In this document: piece by piece, positions 26,179 to 34,026 of the stretch | Layout of the letters: every line of letters begins with the position of its first letter | Position numbering within the stretch: the first letter of the stretch is position 1 | Source of the DNA: Palsa-1392 sp963819975 | GTDB taxonomy: Bacteria; Verrucomicrobiota; Verrucomicrobiia; Chthoniobacterales; UBA10450 | Direction: 5' to 3' | Length of the DNA: 64,000 nt | NCBI GenBank assembly: GCA_963819975.1 | Contig: CAWFYE010000004.1 | Location: 62,001-126,000, forward strand | Made by a program: the position numbers and the translations under genes | Notes under the pieces: model-generated | Told to the model about the DNA's origin: nothing | What the model saw: only the letters and a program-made list of their open reading frames with translations | The model's database searches: none

Positions 26179-29001
26179 ATGAGCGTTTTTCGAAACATCT
26201 CAATCAAGCGCAAACAGACGCTCATCATCATGCTTACCAGCAGCGTGGTACTCTTTCTTGCCTGCGCCGCGTTTATCACATTGGACACGCTTACATTCCG
26301 CCGGGAGTTGAGCGAGCGTGTAGACATATTGGCCGAAGTTGTCGGCAGCAACTGCGCGGCGGCGATTGACTTCAAAGATGTCAAATCCGCCGAACAGGCG
26401 TTGGCCGCGCTGCGCGCTGATGAAAACGTCGTTGCCGCCTGCATATATTCTGCTGACAACCGAGTATTCGCGACCTACCGGCGGGACGCTGCTTCGTCCT
26501 TCACTTTCCCGGTCGCGGAAACTGGCGGGCAGGAATTCAGAACGAATGAACTGCACGTGTTTCGTCCCATTGAGCAGGGAAGCGTGAGAACGGGGACGAT
26601 TTTTGTCGTGTCGGATCTCCGAGATATTGCGACCCGCCTCAAGCGTTACATCATCATCGTAGGAGTGATGTTTCTAACCTCATTTCTCGTTGCCCTTGCC
26701 TTATCCAGTCGGTTACAGCGGCTGGTTTCCGATCCGATCCTGCATCTGGCGAAGATGACCCGGTCGGTAGCGCTGGAAAGGAACTATTCGGTGCGCGCAG
26801 TCAAACAGAGCAACGACGAATTGGGCCAGTTGGTGGACGGGTTCAACGAAATGCTCAACCAGATCCAGCAGCGGGACACTGCCCTGCAGTCCGCTCGCGA
26901 AGGGCTGGAAGCGCGCGTGGTCGAGCGCACCACGGAACTCGCGAAAAGCAACCAGGACTTGGAAGCGGAAATAAGCGAGCGCAAACGCACCGAGGAAAAG
27001 CTTCTCGTGCAGTCCACGGCACTCGATGCGGCCGCCAATGCTATCGTGATTACCAACCGCGCCGGCACGATCGAATGGGTTAACCGCGCTTTCACCACCT
27101 TGACCGGCTATACCTCAGAGGAAGCCGTCGGACAGAACCCGAGCATCCTGAAAAGCGACAAACAAGATGCGGCATTCTATCGAGACCTGTGGCGGACGAT
27201 TTCCTCCGGTCAGGTCTGGCACAGGGAACTAACCAACCGCCGCAAGGACGGCAGTCTCTATGAGGAAGAGATGGTGATCACCCCATTGCGGGACGCCGAA
27301 GGTCTGATCATCCGTTACATCGCCGTCAAAGGGAACATTACCGAGCGCAAGCGGGCGGAGGCAGAGTTGCGGAAAATCGAACTCCGGCTCTCCCAAGCCA
27401 TGGACATGGCAAAGTTGTTTGCCTGGGATTACGACGTGGCCGACGAATTCTTCCTTTTCAGCGATCGCTATTACGTTCTTCACGGCACCACCGCCGAACT
27501 GGAAGGTGGCAACCGAATGTCCTTCGGGGATGTCGTCAGGAAATTTATTCATCCGGACGATGCCCACCTGGCGACTGAGGCGTTGGCCGAGGCGGTGGCC
27601 ACGACGAATCGGGATTACCGGGTGCAATTCGAATGTCGTATTCTTCGCCGGGACGGTGGGCTGCGGCACGTGGTCATAACTCTTACCGCCATCAAAGACG
27701 CTGCGGGGCGGACGATTCAAATCAACGGCGCGAATCAAGACATCACCGAGCGCAAACTGGCGCAAGCGCAGCGCGAGCGTTTGGCTGCCCTCGTTGAGGG
27801 CAGCCCGGACTTTATTGGCTTCGCTGATCCGAAAACCATGCAGATCCAATTCATTAACAAGCACGGACGGAAAATGTGCGGATTTGGGGAAGACGAAGAC
27901 GTAGGAAAGTTCAAGTTGGGTGATCTGCATCCGGCCTGGATGAACAAACGTTTGACCGAGGTCAGCATGCCCGCGGTTGTGCGCGACGGCTTATGGGAGG
28001 GCGAGGGCGCGTTTCTACACCGGAGCGGTCGCGAGGTCCCGGTCTCGATGGCACTGCTGGCCCTTAAAGCGGCCGACGGAGAAGTTGACATCTTCTACAC
28101 GATTTCACGCGACATCACCGAGCTCAAAGAAGTGGAGGCAGAGCGAGAGACGTTGCACCGGCAACTGTTGGAATCTTCCCGCCTGGGCGGGATGGCGGAA
28201 ATAGCCACCAACGTCCTCCACAATGTCGGCAATGTGCTCAACAGCATCAACATTTCTACCGGCTTGATCGTGGAGAGCGTGAAGAAGTCCCGGGCCTCCA
28301 GTCTCGCCCGCGTCGTGGCCTTGCTGCAGGAACACGCCCACGACCTGGGAACCTTCATCACCACTGACGCCCGCGGCAAGCACTTGCCGGCGCATCTGGC
28401 CCAGCTCTCCGAACATCTCATCGCCGACCAGGCCGCCACGGTCAGCGAACTGGATTCGTTGCGGCACAACGTCGAACACATCAAGGAAATTGTGGCCATG
28501 CAGCAACGCTACGCGACGTTCGGCGGCGTCAAGGAAGTGATCAACGTGGTCGACCTGGTGGAAGACAGCCTGCGCATGAATGAGGGCTCGTTCCGAAACC
28601 ATGGAGTGGAAGTCACCCGCGAATTTGGAGAGGTGCCGCTGCTCAACACGGAGAAGCACAAGGTTCTGCAAATCCTGGTCAACGTTCTGCGCAATGCCAA
28701 ATACGCCTGCGACGATTCGGGGCGCCCGGACAAGAAGATGACGGTCCGCGTCTGCAATGGGGACGGAGGGGTCAAAATCTCAGTCATCGATAACGGAGTA
28801 GGAATTCCCGCGGAGAACCTGGAGCGCATCTTCAATCACGGCTTTACGACCCGCCAAGGCGGTCACGGCTTCGGTCTGCACAGTGGCGCACTGGCCGCGG
28901 AGGAAATGGGCGGTTCGCTGAGTGTCCAGAGCGATGGCCCCGGCCAGGGAGCGGCCTTCACCTTGGAACTGCCTTTGCCCGGCCCGGAAGCACTCACATG
29001 A
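26179..29001 (+). CDS. Membrane histidine kinase, CHASE8-HAMP-PAS-PAS-PAS-kinase
   Basis: The 940-residue protein has TM1 (about 13-35), a periplasmic CHASE8 domain (RRELSERVDILAEVVGSN, AAIDF, NRVFATY), TM2 (160-180), HAMP (to 235), a coiled coil and three PAS domains (about 275-395, 400-525, 530-650). The kinase core has an unusual phospho-acceptor region, TNVLHNVGNVLNS, and an ATPase domain with DNGVGI, NHGFTT and GHGFGLHS. CHASE8 is the sensor domain of YfiN; its presence behind a YfiR gene strongly suggests that periplasmic state, transmitted by YfiR, controls this kinase. No receiver is attached. The core is almost identical to those at 30538 and 34023. Its stop overlaps the next gene (ATGA). 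Confidence 0.93.
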   Translation: MSVFRNISIKRKQTLIIMLTSSVVLFLACAAFITLDTLTFRRELSERVDILAEVVGSNCAAAIDFKDVKSAEQALAALRADENVVAACIYSADNRVFATYRRDAASSFTFPVAETGGQEFRTNELHVFRPIEQGSVRTGTIFVVSDLRDIATRLKRYIIIVGVMFLTSFLVALALSSRLQRLVSDPILHLAKMTRSVALERNYSVRAVKQSNDELGQLVDGFNEMLNQIQQRDTALQSAREGLEARVVERTTELAKSNQDLEAEISERKRTEEKLLVQSTALDAAANAIVITNRAGTIEWVNRAFTTLTGYTSEEAVGQNPSILKSDKQDAAFYRDLWRTISSGQVWHRELTNRRKDGSLYEEEMVITPLRDAEGLIIRYIAVKGNITERKRAEAELRKIELRLSQAMDMAKLFAWDYDVADEFFLFSDRYYVLHGTTAELEGGNRMSFGDVVRKFIHPDDAHLATEALAEAVATTNRDYRVQFECRILRRDGGLRHVVITLTAIKDAAGRTIQINGANQDITERKLAQAQRERLAALVEGSPDFIGFADPKTMQIQFINKHGRKMCGFGEDEDVGKFKLGDLHPAWMNKRLTEVSMPAVVRDGLWEGEGAFLHRSGREVPVSMALLALKAADGEVDIFYTISRDITELKEVEAERETLHRQLLESSRLGGMAEIATNVLHNVGNVLNSINISTGLIVESVKKSRASSLARVVALLQEHAHDLGTFITTDARGKHLPAHLAQLSEHLIADQAATVSELDSLRHNVEHIKEIVAMQQRYATFGGVKEVINVVDLVEDSLRMNEGSFRNHGVEVTREFGEVPLLNTEKHKVLQILVNVLRNAKYACDDSGRPDKKMTVRVCNGDGGVKISVIDNGVGIPAENLERIFNHGFTTRQGGHGFGLHSGALAAEEMGGSLSVQSDGPGQGAAFTLELPLPGPEALT
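28186..28975 (+). repeat. Kinase-core repeat, copy 1 of 3
   Basis: About 790 bases coding for the DHp and ATPase domains recur at about 31,122-31,910 and 36,574-37,360 in the same orientation with only scattered base differences, whole stretches of 50 bases or more being identical. The flanking sensory parts are unrelated at base level. A fourth, clearly diverged relative ends the kinase at 37373. The pattern points to recent duplication or gene conversion limited to the catalytic core. Confidence 0.85.
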
Positions 29002-29462
29002 CAACTGCAAATCTCACTTCATCCCCCACCCGGCTAAATACCCTAGCCGCAACAATTCTGAGCGAGCCGTCGCCACCCGCCGCCAGCGGTTGCCCGTTTC
29101 ACCAAACCGCTAAATCGGATCGCGCGATTACAGAGCGGCCCGCCACCGGCGCGGCCGCCAGCACATTTGTTGCGCTCAGCAAATTTGTCATCGCCAATGA
29201 CAAAACGTCCGAGGTCAAAGCGGCCTTTCGCCAGCGCCCGCACCTCGTCGATGACCAGCCCGGCTTCGTGCGCATGGAAGTCTTCAGCCCGCTCGACCGG
29301 CCCGAGGAAATCTGGCTCGTCACCTACTGGACCGATGCCGGGAGCTTCAAGCTCTGGCACCACAGCCATCTTTACCACGAGTCGCACAAAGGCATTCCCA
29401 AAGGCCTGAAGCTCGTCCCCGGTGAGCAGCAGATTCGTCACTTCGAACACATCTGCTCTTGA
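28998..29462 (+). CDS. ABM-fold (antibiotic biosynthesis monooxygenase-like) protein
   Basis: The 154-residue protein has a 50-residue Ala/Pro/Thr-rich leader with a GCPFH motif (about residue 34) and then an ABM ferredoxin-like domain (about 55-154): FVALSKFVIAND, VDDQPGFVRMEVF, IWLVTYWTD, FKLWHHSH, GIPKGLKL. ABM proteins include small-molecule monooxygenases and haem-degrading enzymes; the reaction here is unknown. The CP motif followed by His in the leader looks like a haem-regulatory motif, a speculative point. The ATG overlaps the stop of the CHASE8 kinase, and the cobalamin-binding gene starts 5 bases after its stop, so it belongs inside the operon, perhaps as a redox or ligand-processing partner. 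Confidence 0.82.
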   Translation: MTTANLTSSPTRLNTLAATILSEPSPPAASGCPFHQTAKSDRAITERPATGAAASTFVALSKFVIANDKTSEVKAAFRQRPHLVDDQPGFVRMEVFSPLDRPEEIWLVTYWTDAGSFKLWHHSHLYHESHKGIPKGLKLVPGEQQIRHFEHICS

Positions 29463-29467
29463 AATAG

Positions 29468-30541
29468 ATGAACGCGTTAAACCAGCAGCTCAGCGAAGCG
29501 CTCAACTCGCAGCGGACGGAACTCACGGCTCAGATAGTGGCGCGGGAATTTCTGCGCCATCCGGAACTCGAAGCGCGCTACGGCAAGGCCGGTCGAGACA
29601 AATGCCTCCAGGACGCGGGCTATCATCTGGGCTATCTCGCGCAGGCGATCTCCGCCGATAGCCCGGCGCTTTTTGAAAACTACATCGGCTGGGCCAAGGT
29701 GATGCTGGCCAAGCGCGGAGTGCCGGAGAAGGATCTCGGAGGCTTGCTCGAAAGCATGAAAGCCTCCCTGGAGTCGGAGCTTCCCGACGACCTGGGCTGC
29801 GTGGCGTGCGCCTACCTCGATGCGGTCATCGAGGAACTACCGCACATGCCCGGCGATATCCCCACATTCATCGCGGATGGCACGCCGCACGCGCCGCTCG
29901 CGGGCCAATATCTCCGGGCGCTGTTGGTCGGGAAGCGGGATGTCGCCAGTCGGCTGATCGAGGATGCCGTCCAGACGGGGACGGACGTGCGCGAACTCTA
30001 TCTCCACGTCTTCCAGCGCACTCAATATGAGATCGGCAGGCTCTGGCAACTCAACCAGATCAGCGTGGCGCAGGAGCACTATTGCTCCGCGGCGACGCAG
30101 TTCATCATGTCGCAGCTCTATCCCTACGTCTTCGGCGCGGAGAAGACCCGCGGCACGCTCGTGGCGATGTGCGTCTCCGGGGATTTGCACGAGATCGGTG
30201 TCCGGATGGTCAGCGATTTTTTTGAAATGGACGGCTGGAACACCCATTACCTGGGAGCGAACGTGCCCGCGGCGGACGTGGTCCGGACGTTGATCGAGCA
30301 GAAGGCCACCGTTCTCGCCATTTCCGCCACCATTTCCTACCACCTCGCGGCGGTCGAGGCGCTCATCGCTGCGGTGCGCCGGTCGCCCGAATGCAGCGCG
30401 GTGAAGATCCTCGTCGGCGGCTTTCCCTTCAAGATCGCCGCGGACCTGTGGAAGCGCGTCGGCGCGGATGGCTGCGCGCGCGATGCAGAGACCGCCGTAG
30501 CGCTGGCCAATCGCCTGACCGGAGCACAACTCGCCGCATGA
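29468..30541 (+). CDS. Cobalamin-binding protein with CarH-type Wx9EH motif
   Basis: The 357-residue soluble protein has an N-terminal helical region (1-130) of unknown family, a B12-binding cap/helix-bundle domain (about 140-220) and a Rossmann-type B12-binding domain (about 228-350). The base-off cobalamin motif DLHEIG is present at 239-244 with the Co-ligating His241, plus later SATIS and GG motifs. In the cap, Trp193 is followed nine residues later by Glu203-His204, the Wx9EH signature that covers the upper face of adenosylcobalamin in CarH photoreceptors. There is no MerR-type DNA-binding domain, so a light- or cobalamin-dependent protein-protein signal, probably to the kinase whose start codon overlaps its stop, is the best guess. 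A methyltransferase corrinoid protein is the main alternative. Confidence 0.9.
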   Translation: MNALNQQLSEALNSQRTELTAQIVAREFLRHPELEARYGKAGRDKCLQDAGYHLGYLAQAISADSPALFENYIGWAKVMLAKRGVPEKDLGGLLESMKASLESELPDDLGCVACAYLDAVIEELPHMPGDIPTFIADGTPHAPLAGQYLRALLVGKRDVASRLIEDAVQTGTDVRELYLHVFQRTQYEIGRLWQLNQISVAQEHYCSAATQFIMSQLYPYVFGAEKTRGTLVAMCVSGDLHEIGVRMVSDFFEMDGWNTHYLGANVPAADVVRTLIEQKATVLAISATISYHLAAVEALIAAVRRSPECSAVKILVGGFPFKIAADLWKRVGADGCARDAETAVALANRLTGAQLAA

Positions 30542-31950
30542 ATCCGGATGAACACATTTCATCGGAAGCCCCGCCCGCGGAGGCGTTCAACCGGAGGGAC
30601 GATCATTTTTACGAGGAACTGACCCGCACCAACAACGAACTGGCCAACCTCCAGCGCGAATTGGCCCGCAAAAATGCCGAGCTGACCGCCGCGCAAATAC
30701 AACTTCAAACCAGCGAACAACGATATCGCAGCCTGAGCGCCTGCTCGCCTATCGGCATTCTCGAGATGGATGCCGCCGGTCGCTGCCTTTACTCCAATCC
30801 CCAATGGCAAGCCATCACGGGCCTGAGGGCGGACGAATCTCTGGGAGCGGGCTGGCAGCGCGCAGTGGATGCCCGCGACCTGCCGGACTTTCCGGCGGAA
30901 TGGAATCAGGCGCTACACGCCGGCCTGGATTTCAACCGTGAGTTTCGCTTCGTAACCATGCAAGGTGACCAGCGTTGGGCACAGGTTCACTCGCGAGCCA
31001 TTCTTGATCAACGTGGCGAAGTCGCCGGCCATGTCAGCACCGTCGAGGACATCACCCCGCGGAGAAAGGCCGAGTTGGCCCTCGAAAAGGCTCACCGTGA
31101 GCTGGTGGATGTTTCGCGGCGGGCGGGGATGGCGGAAATAGCCACTAACGTCCTCCACAATGTCGGCAATGTGCTCAACAGCGTCAACATTTCCACCGGC
31201 TTGATCGTGGAGAGCGTGAAGAAGTCCCGGACCTCCAGTCTCGCCCGCGTCGTGGCCTTGCTGCAGGAACACGCCGACGACTTGGGAACCTTCATCGCCA
31301 CTGACGCCCGCGGCAAGCACTTGCCGGCCCATCTGGCCCAGCTTTCCGAACATCTCATCGCCAACCAGGCGGCTACGGTCAGCGAACTGGATTCGTTGCG
31401 GCACAACGTCGGGCGCATCAAGGAAATTGTGGCCATGCAGCAACGCTACGCGACGTTCGGCAGCGTCAAGGAAGTGATCAATGTGGTCGACCTGGTGGAA
31501 GACAGCCTGCGCCTGAATGAAGGCGCGCTCCGAAACCATGGAGTGGAAGTCACCCGCGAATTTGGAGAGGTGCCGCCGCTCAACGTGGAGAAGCACAAGG
31601 TTCTGCAAATCCTGGTCAACGTCCTGCGCAATGCCAAATACGCCTGCGACGATTCGGGGCGCCCGGACAAGAAGATGACGGTCCGCGTCTGCAATGGGGA
31701 CGGAGGGGTCAAAATCTCAGTCATCGATAACGGAGTAGGAATTCCCGCGGAGAACCTGGAGCGCATCTTCAATCACGGCTTTACGACCCGCCAAGGCGGT
31801 CACGGCTTCGGTCTGCACAGTGCCGCACTGGCCGCGAAGGAAATGAACGGTTCGCTGAGTGTCCAGAGCGATGGCCCCGGCCAGGGAGCGGCCTTCACCT
31901 TGGAATTACCCGGGTCAATGCCGAACAACTCAAAGGACCAGGATGAATGA
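30538..31950 (+). CDS. PAS histidine kinase
   Basis: The 470-residue soluble kinase has an N-terminal coiled coil (about 20-60, LTRTNNELANLQRELARKN), one PAS domain (about 65-185, GILEMDAAGRCLYSNPQW, ending VEDITPRRK) and the LHNVGNVLNS-type kinase core (about 195-465; DNGVGI, NHGFTT, GHGFGLHS). I place the start at ATG 30538, which overlaps the stop of the B12 protein (ATGA); the frame also runs further upstream inside that gene but without homology. Position between the cobalamin protein and kaiC makes it the prime candidate for passing the B12 signal on. It has no receiver. Confidence 0.92.
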   Translation: MNPDEHISSEAPPAEAFNRRDDHFYEELTRTNNELANLQRELARKNAELTAAQIQLQTSEQRYRSLSACSPIGILEMDAAGRCLYSNPQWQAITGLRADESLGAGWQRAVDARDLPDFPAEWNQALHAGLDFNREFRFVTMQGDQRWAQVHSRAILDQRGEVAGHVSTVEDITPRRKAELALEKAHRELVDVSRRAGMAEIATNVLHNVGNVLNSVNISTGLIVESVKKSRTSSLARVVALLQEHADDLGTFIATDARGKHLPAHLAQLSEHLIANQAATVSELDSLRHNVGRIKEIVAMQQRYATFGSVKEVINVVDLVEDSLRLNEGALRNHGVEVTREFGEVPPLNVEKHKVLQILVNVLRNAKYACDDSGRPDKKMTVRVCNGDGGVKISVIDNGVGIPAENLERIFNHGFTTRQGGHGFGLHSAALAAKEMNGSLSVQSDGPGQGAAFTLELPGSMPNNSKDQDE

Positions 31951-33739
31951 TATGACCGTGACTAGAAGCCGCTGCAAAAACATCACAACCAAACCAAATA
32001 TGAAATCCAAACCACCCGTTGCGAGTCCATCGAAGGCCCCAACCGGCATCGCAGGCTTCGACGAAATCACCCATGGCGGCCTGCCCCGCGGCCGGACAAC
32101 CCTGCTCGAAGGAGGTCCCGGCTCCGGCAAGACTTTGTTCGCGTTGGGCTTCCTTGTGCATGGCGCCCAGGATTGCAGAGAGCCGGGCATCTTTGTCGCT
32201 TTTGAGGAAAGCTCGAAGCGCATCGTCGCCAATGCCGGGGGCTTCGGCTGGAACCTCGCGGAGCTGCAGTCCAAAAAGCTCTTCTTCATGGACGCCCAGC
32301 CGACGACCAATTTGATCCAGGCGGGGAGCTTCGATCTCAGCGGGATGCTGGCCGCACTGGGCGCGCAGGTAAAGGCAATGGGGGCCCGGCGCATCGTCTT
32401 CGATGCCCTGGATGTTATGATTGAGCTCCTGCCCGACGACGCCGCGAAACGACGGGAGATTTACCGGCTGAACGAGTGGCTGCTGGCCAACGAACTGACG
32501 GGGCTTATCACCGCGAAGTCCGACGGCGATGAAGCCAGTTCCATCAGGCAGCAGCAATTCGGCTTCATGCAGTTCATGGTGGACTGCGCCGTGGTCCTCA
32601 ACCACCGCGTGGAGTTCGGAGTGTCGCAACGCAATTTGCGGGTGCAGAAATTTCGCGGTTCGAACTTCGACGAGAATGAAGCGCCGTTCGTGATTGGCAA
32701 AAACGGTTTCGACGTCGCCATCTCGCGCATCTTGGGACGCGCGGACGCCAAAGTGACCAACGAGCGCGTGACGAGCGGAGTGAAGCGGCTCGATACCATG
32801 CTGGGCGGCGGTTACTACCGTGGCGCCAGTGTGCTCATCACCGGATTGCCCGGCACCGCCAAGACGACGTTGAGCGGCGCGTTTGCCGAGGCGGCCTGCA
32901 AACGCGGCGAGCGCACCATGTTTGTCGGTTTTGATTCGGACGGCACGGAAGTGATCCGCAATCTTTCCTCGGTGGGAATCCGGCTGGATCGTTACGTGAA
33001 AAACGGCCTGCTGAAGATGATTTCGGCGCGCACCATTACGGGCAGTGCCGAAACCTTGCTGGTGCGCATCAAGGCGCTCGCGAGAGAACACAACGCCCGT
33101 TGTCTGGTGATTGATCCAGTGTCCACTTTGGCCAAAGCGGGCAATGAACTAACCGCCCACGGCGTCGCGGAACGGTTAATTGACTGGTCCAAGACCGATG
33201 GCATTACCATGGTCCTCACCAGCCTGCTCGACGAGATGCCCGGTCATTCTCAAAACGGCACGCCCCTCCAGATTTCCACGCTCGCGGACACCTGGATTCA
33301 CCTGAACTACCTGGTGCAGGCCGGGGAACGCAATCGCGGTCTGTCCATCGTCAAGTCGCGTGGCACGGCGCATTCCAACCAGGTGCGCGAACTGGTCTTG
33401 AGCGATGCCGGCGTGACGCTGGCTGACATCTATACGGCCGGCGGCGAAGTGTTAATGGGCGCGCTCCGTTGGGAAAAGGAAAGCGCCGAGCGAGTCACGA
33501 ACGAGATCGCGGAAGTCGCCAGCAAGCTCAAACTCGTCACGCTTGATGCCGAGGAGGCCGTGCTGGAAGTGCGGAAGAAGTCGTTGCAGACGGAGCTGGT
33601 GGCCAAGCAGGTGGAAAAAACGTTGTTGACCCGGGCGACGGCAAGCCGCCAGGGCGCGTTGTCGCGAGGCCATGCCCGGATGCAGGAATTACGCGGTGGC
33701 GATGCAAGGAGTCCGAAGGCGAAAGCGAGGTTGCAATGA
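31943..33739 (+). CDS. kaiC: KaiC-like double-domain ATPase
   Basis: The 598-residue protein has two RecA-like domains. CI: Walker A GGPGSGKT (57-64), the catalytic Glu pair FEES (Glu88, Glu89) and Walker B around Asp154. CII: Walker A GLPGTAKT (301-308), but FDSD (330-333) where KaiC normally has a Glu pair, Walker B around Asp391, and Ser445-Thr446 in QISTLADT, matching the Ser431-Thr432 autophosphorylation pair of cyanobacterial KaiC. The tail (about 511-580) is a charged coiled coil instead of the short A-loop tail that KaiA binds. The ATG at 31943 has AAGGA upstream and overlaps the kinase stop; the longer open frame from 31859 lies inside the kinase. kaiB follows with a 4-base overlap, and no kaiA is seen. 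Confidence 0.94.
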   Translation: MNDMTVTRSRCKNITTKPNMKSKPPVASPSKAPTGIAGFDEITHGGLPRGRTTLLEGGPGSGKTLFALGFLVHGAQDCREPGIFVAFEESSKRIVANAGGFGWNLAELQSKKLFFMDAQPTTNLIQAGSFDLSGMLAALGAQVKAMGARRIVFDALDVMIELLPDDAAKRREIYRLNEWLLANELTGLITAKSDGDEASSIRQQQFGFMQFMVDCAVVLNHRVEFGVSQRNLRVQKFRGSNFDENEAPFVIGKNGFDVAISRILGRADAKVTNERVTSGVKRLDTMLGGGYYRGASVLITGLPGTAKTTLSGAFAEAACKRGERTMFVGFDSDGTEVIRNLSSVGIRLDRYVKNGLLKMISARTITGSAETLLVRIKALAREHNARCLVIDPVSTLAKAGNELTAHGVAERLIDWSKTDGITMVLTSLLDEMPGHSQNGTPLQISTLADTWIHLNYLVQAGERNRGLSIVKSRGTAHSNQVRELVLSDAGVTLADIYTAGGEVLMGALRWEKESAERVTNEIAEVASKLKLVTLDAEEAVLEVRKKSLQTELVAKQVEKTLLTRATASRQGALSRGHARMQELRGGDARSPKAKARLQ

Positions 33740-34026
33740 GTCGCCCCCTTAACTTCAAGTCCCGACTCTATGTCGCAGGCGGCACGCCGAACTCCGTAAC
33801 GGCGTTGGCCAATCTGAAGACGCTTTGCCGGATCCACCTGCCCGACCGGCACGAAATCGAATTTGTGGATGTGTTTCACGAACCCGATATCGCGCTGACG
33901 GAGCGCGTCATGATGACGCCGACGCTCGTCAAGCTTTTGCCGCTCCCCGTCTGCACAATCGTCGGCTCGCTCAACCAGCCGGAGGCCGTGTTGCAGATTT
34001 TGGGATTGGAGGCTGCTGCCGCATGA
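33736..34026 (+). CDS. kaiB: KaiB-like protein
   Basis: The 96-residue protein has the normal KaiB length. Hallmarks are LYVAGGTPNS near the start, FVDVFHEP in the middle and TPTLVKLLPLPV, the region around the cis-prolines that takes part in fold switching and KaiC CI binding in cyanobacteria. It overlaps both neighbours by 4 bases (kaiC upstream, a six-PAS kinase downstream). Whether it switches fold cannot be seen. Together with kaiC it suggests a KaiBC timer or state switch working with adjacent kinases in place of SasA and CikA. Confidence 0.94.
   Translation: MSRPLNFKSRLYVAGGTPNSVTALANLKTLCRIHLPDRHEIEFVDVFHEPDIALTERVMMTPTLVKLLPLPVCTIVGSLNQPEAVLQILGLEAAAA

Noticed and set aside
31859..31942. 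Upstream extension of the kaiC frame
   Set aside because: It lies within the end of the upstream kinase and has no KaiC homology; ATG 31943 has a ribosome site.
31895..33091. 398-codon open frame on the minus strand
   Set aside because: Antisense to kaiC, no recognisable motif.
33825..34022. Upstream extension of the six-PAS kinase frame
   Set aside because: This stretch is the kaiB gene read in another frame; the kinase homology starts after ATG 34023, which overlaps the kaiB stop in the pattern used across the operon.
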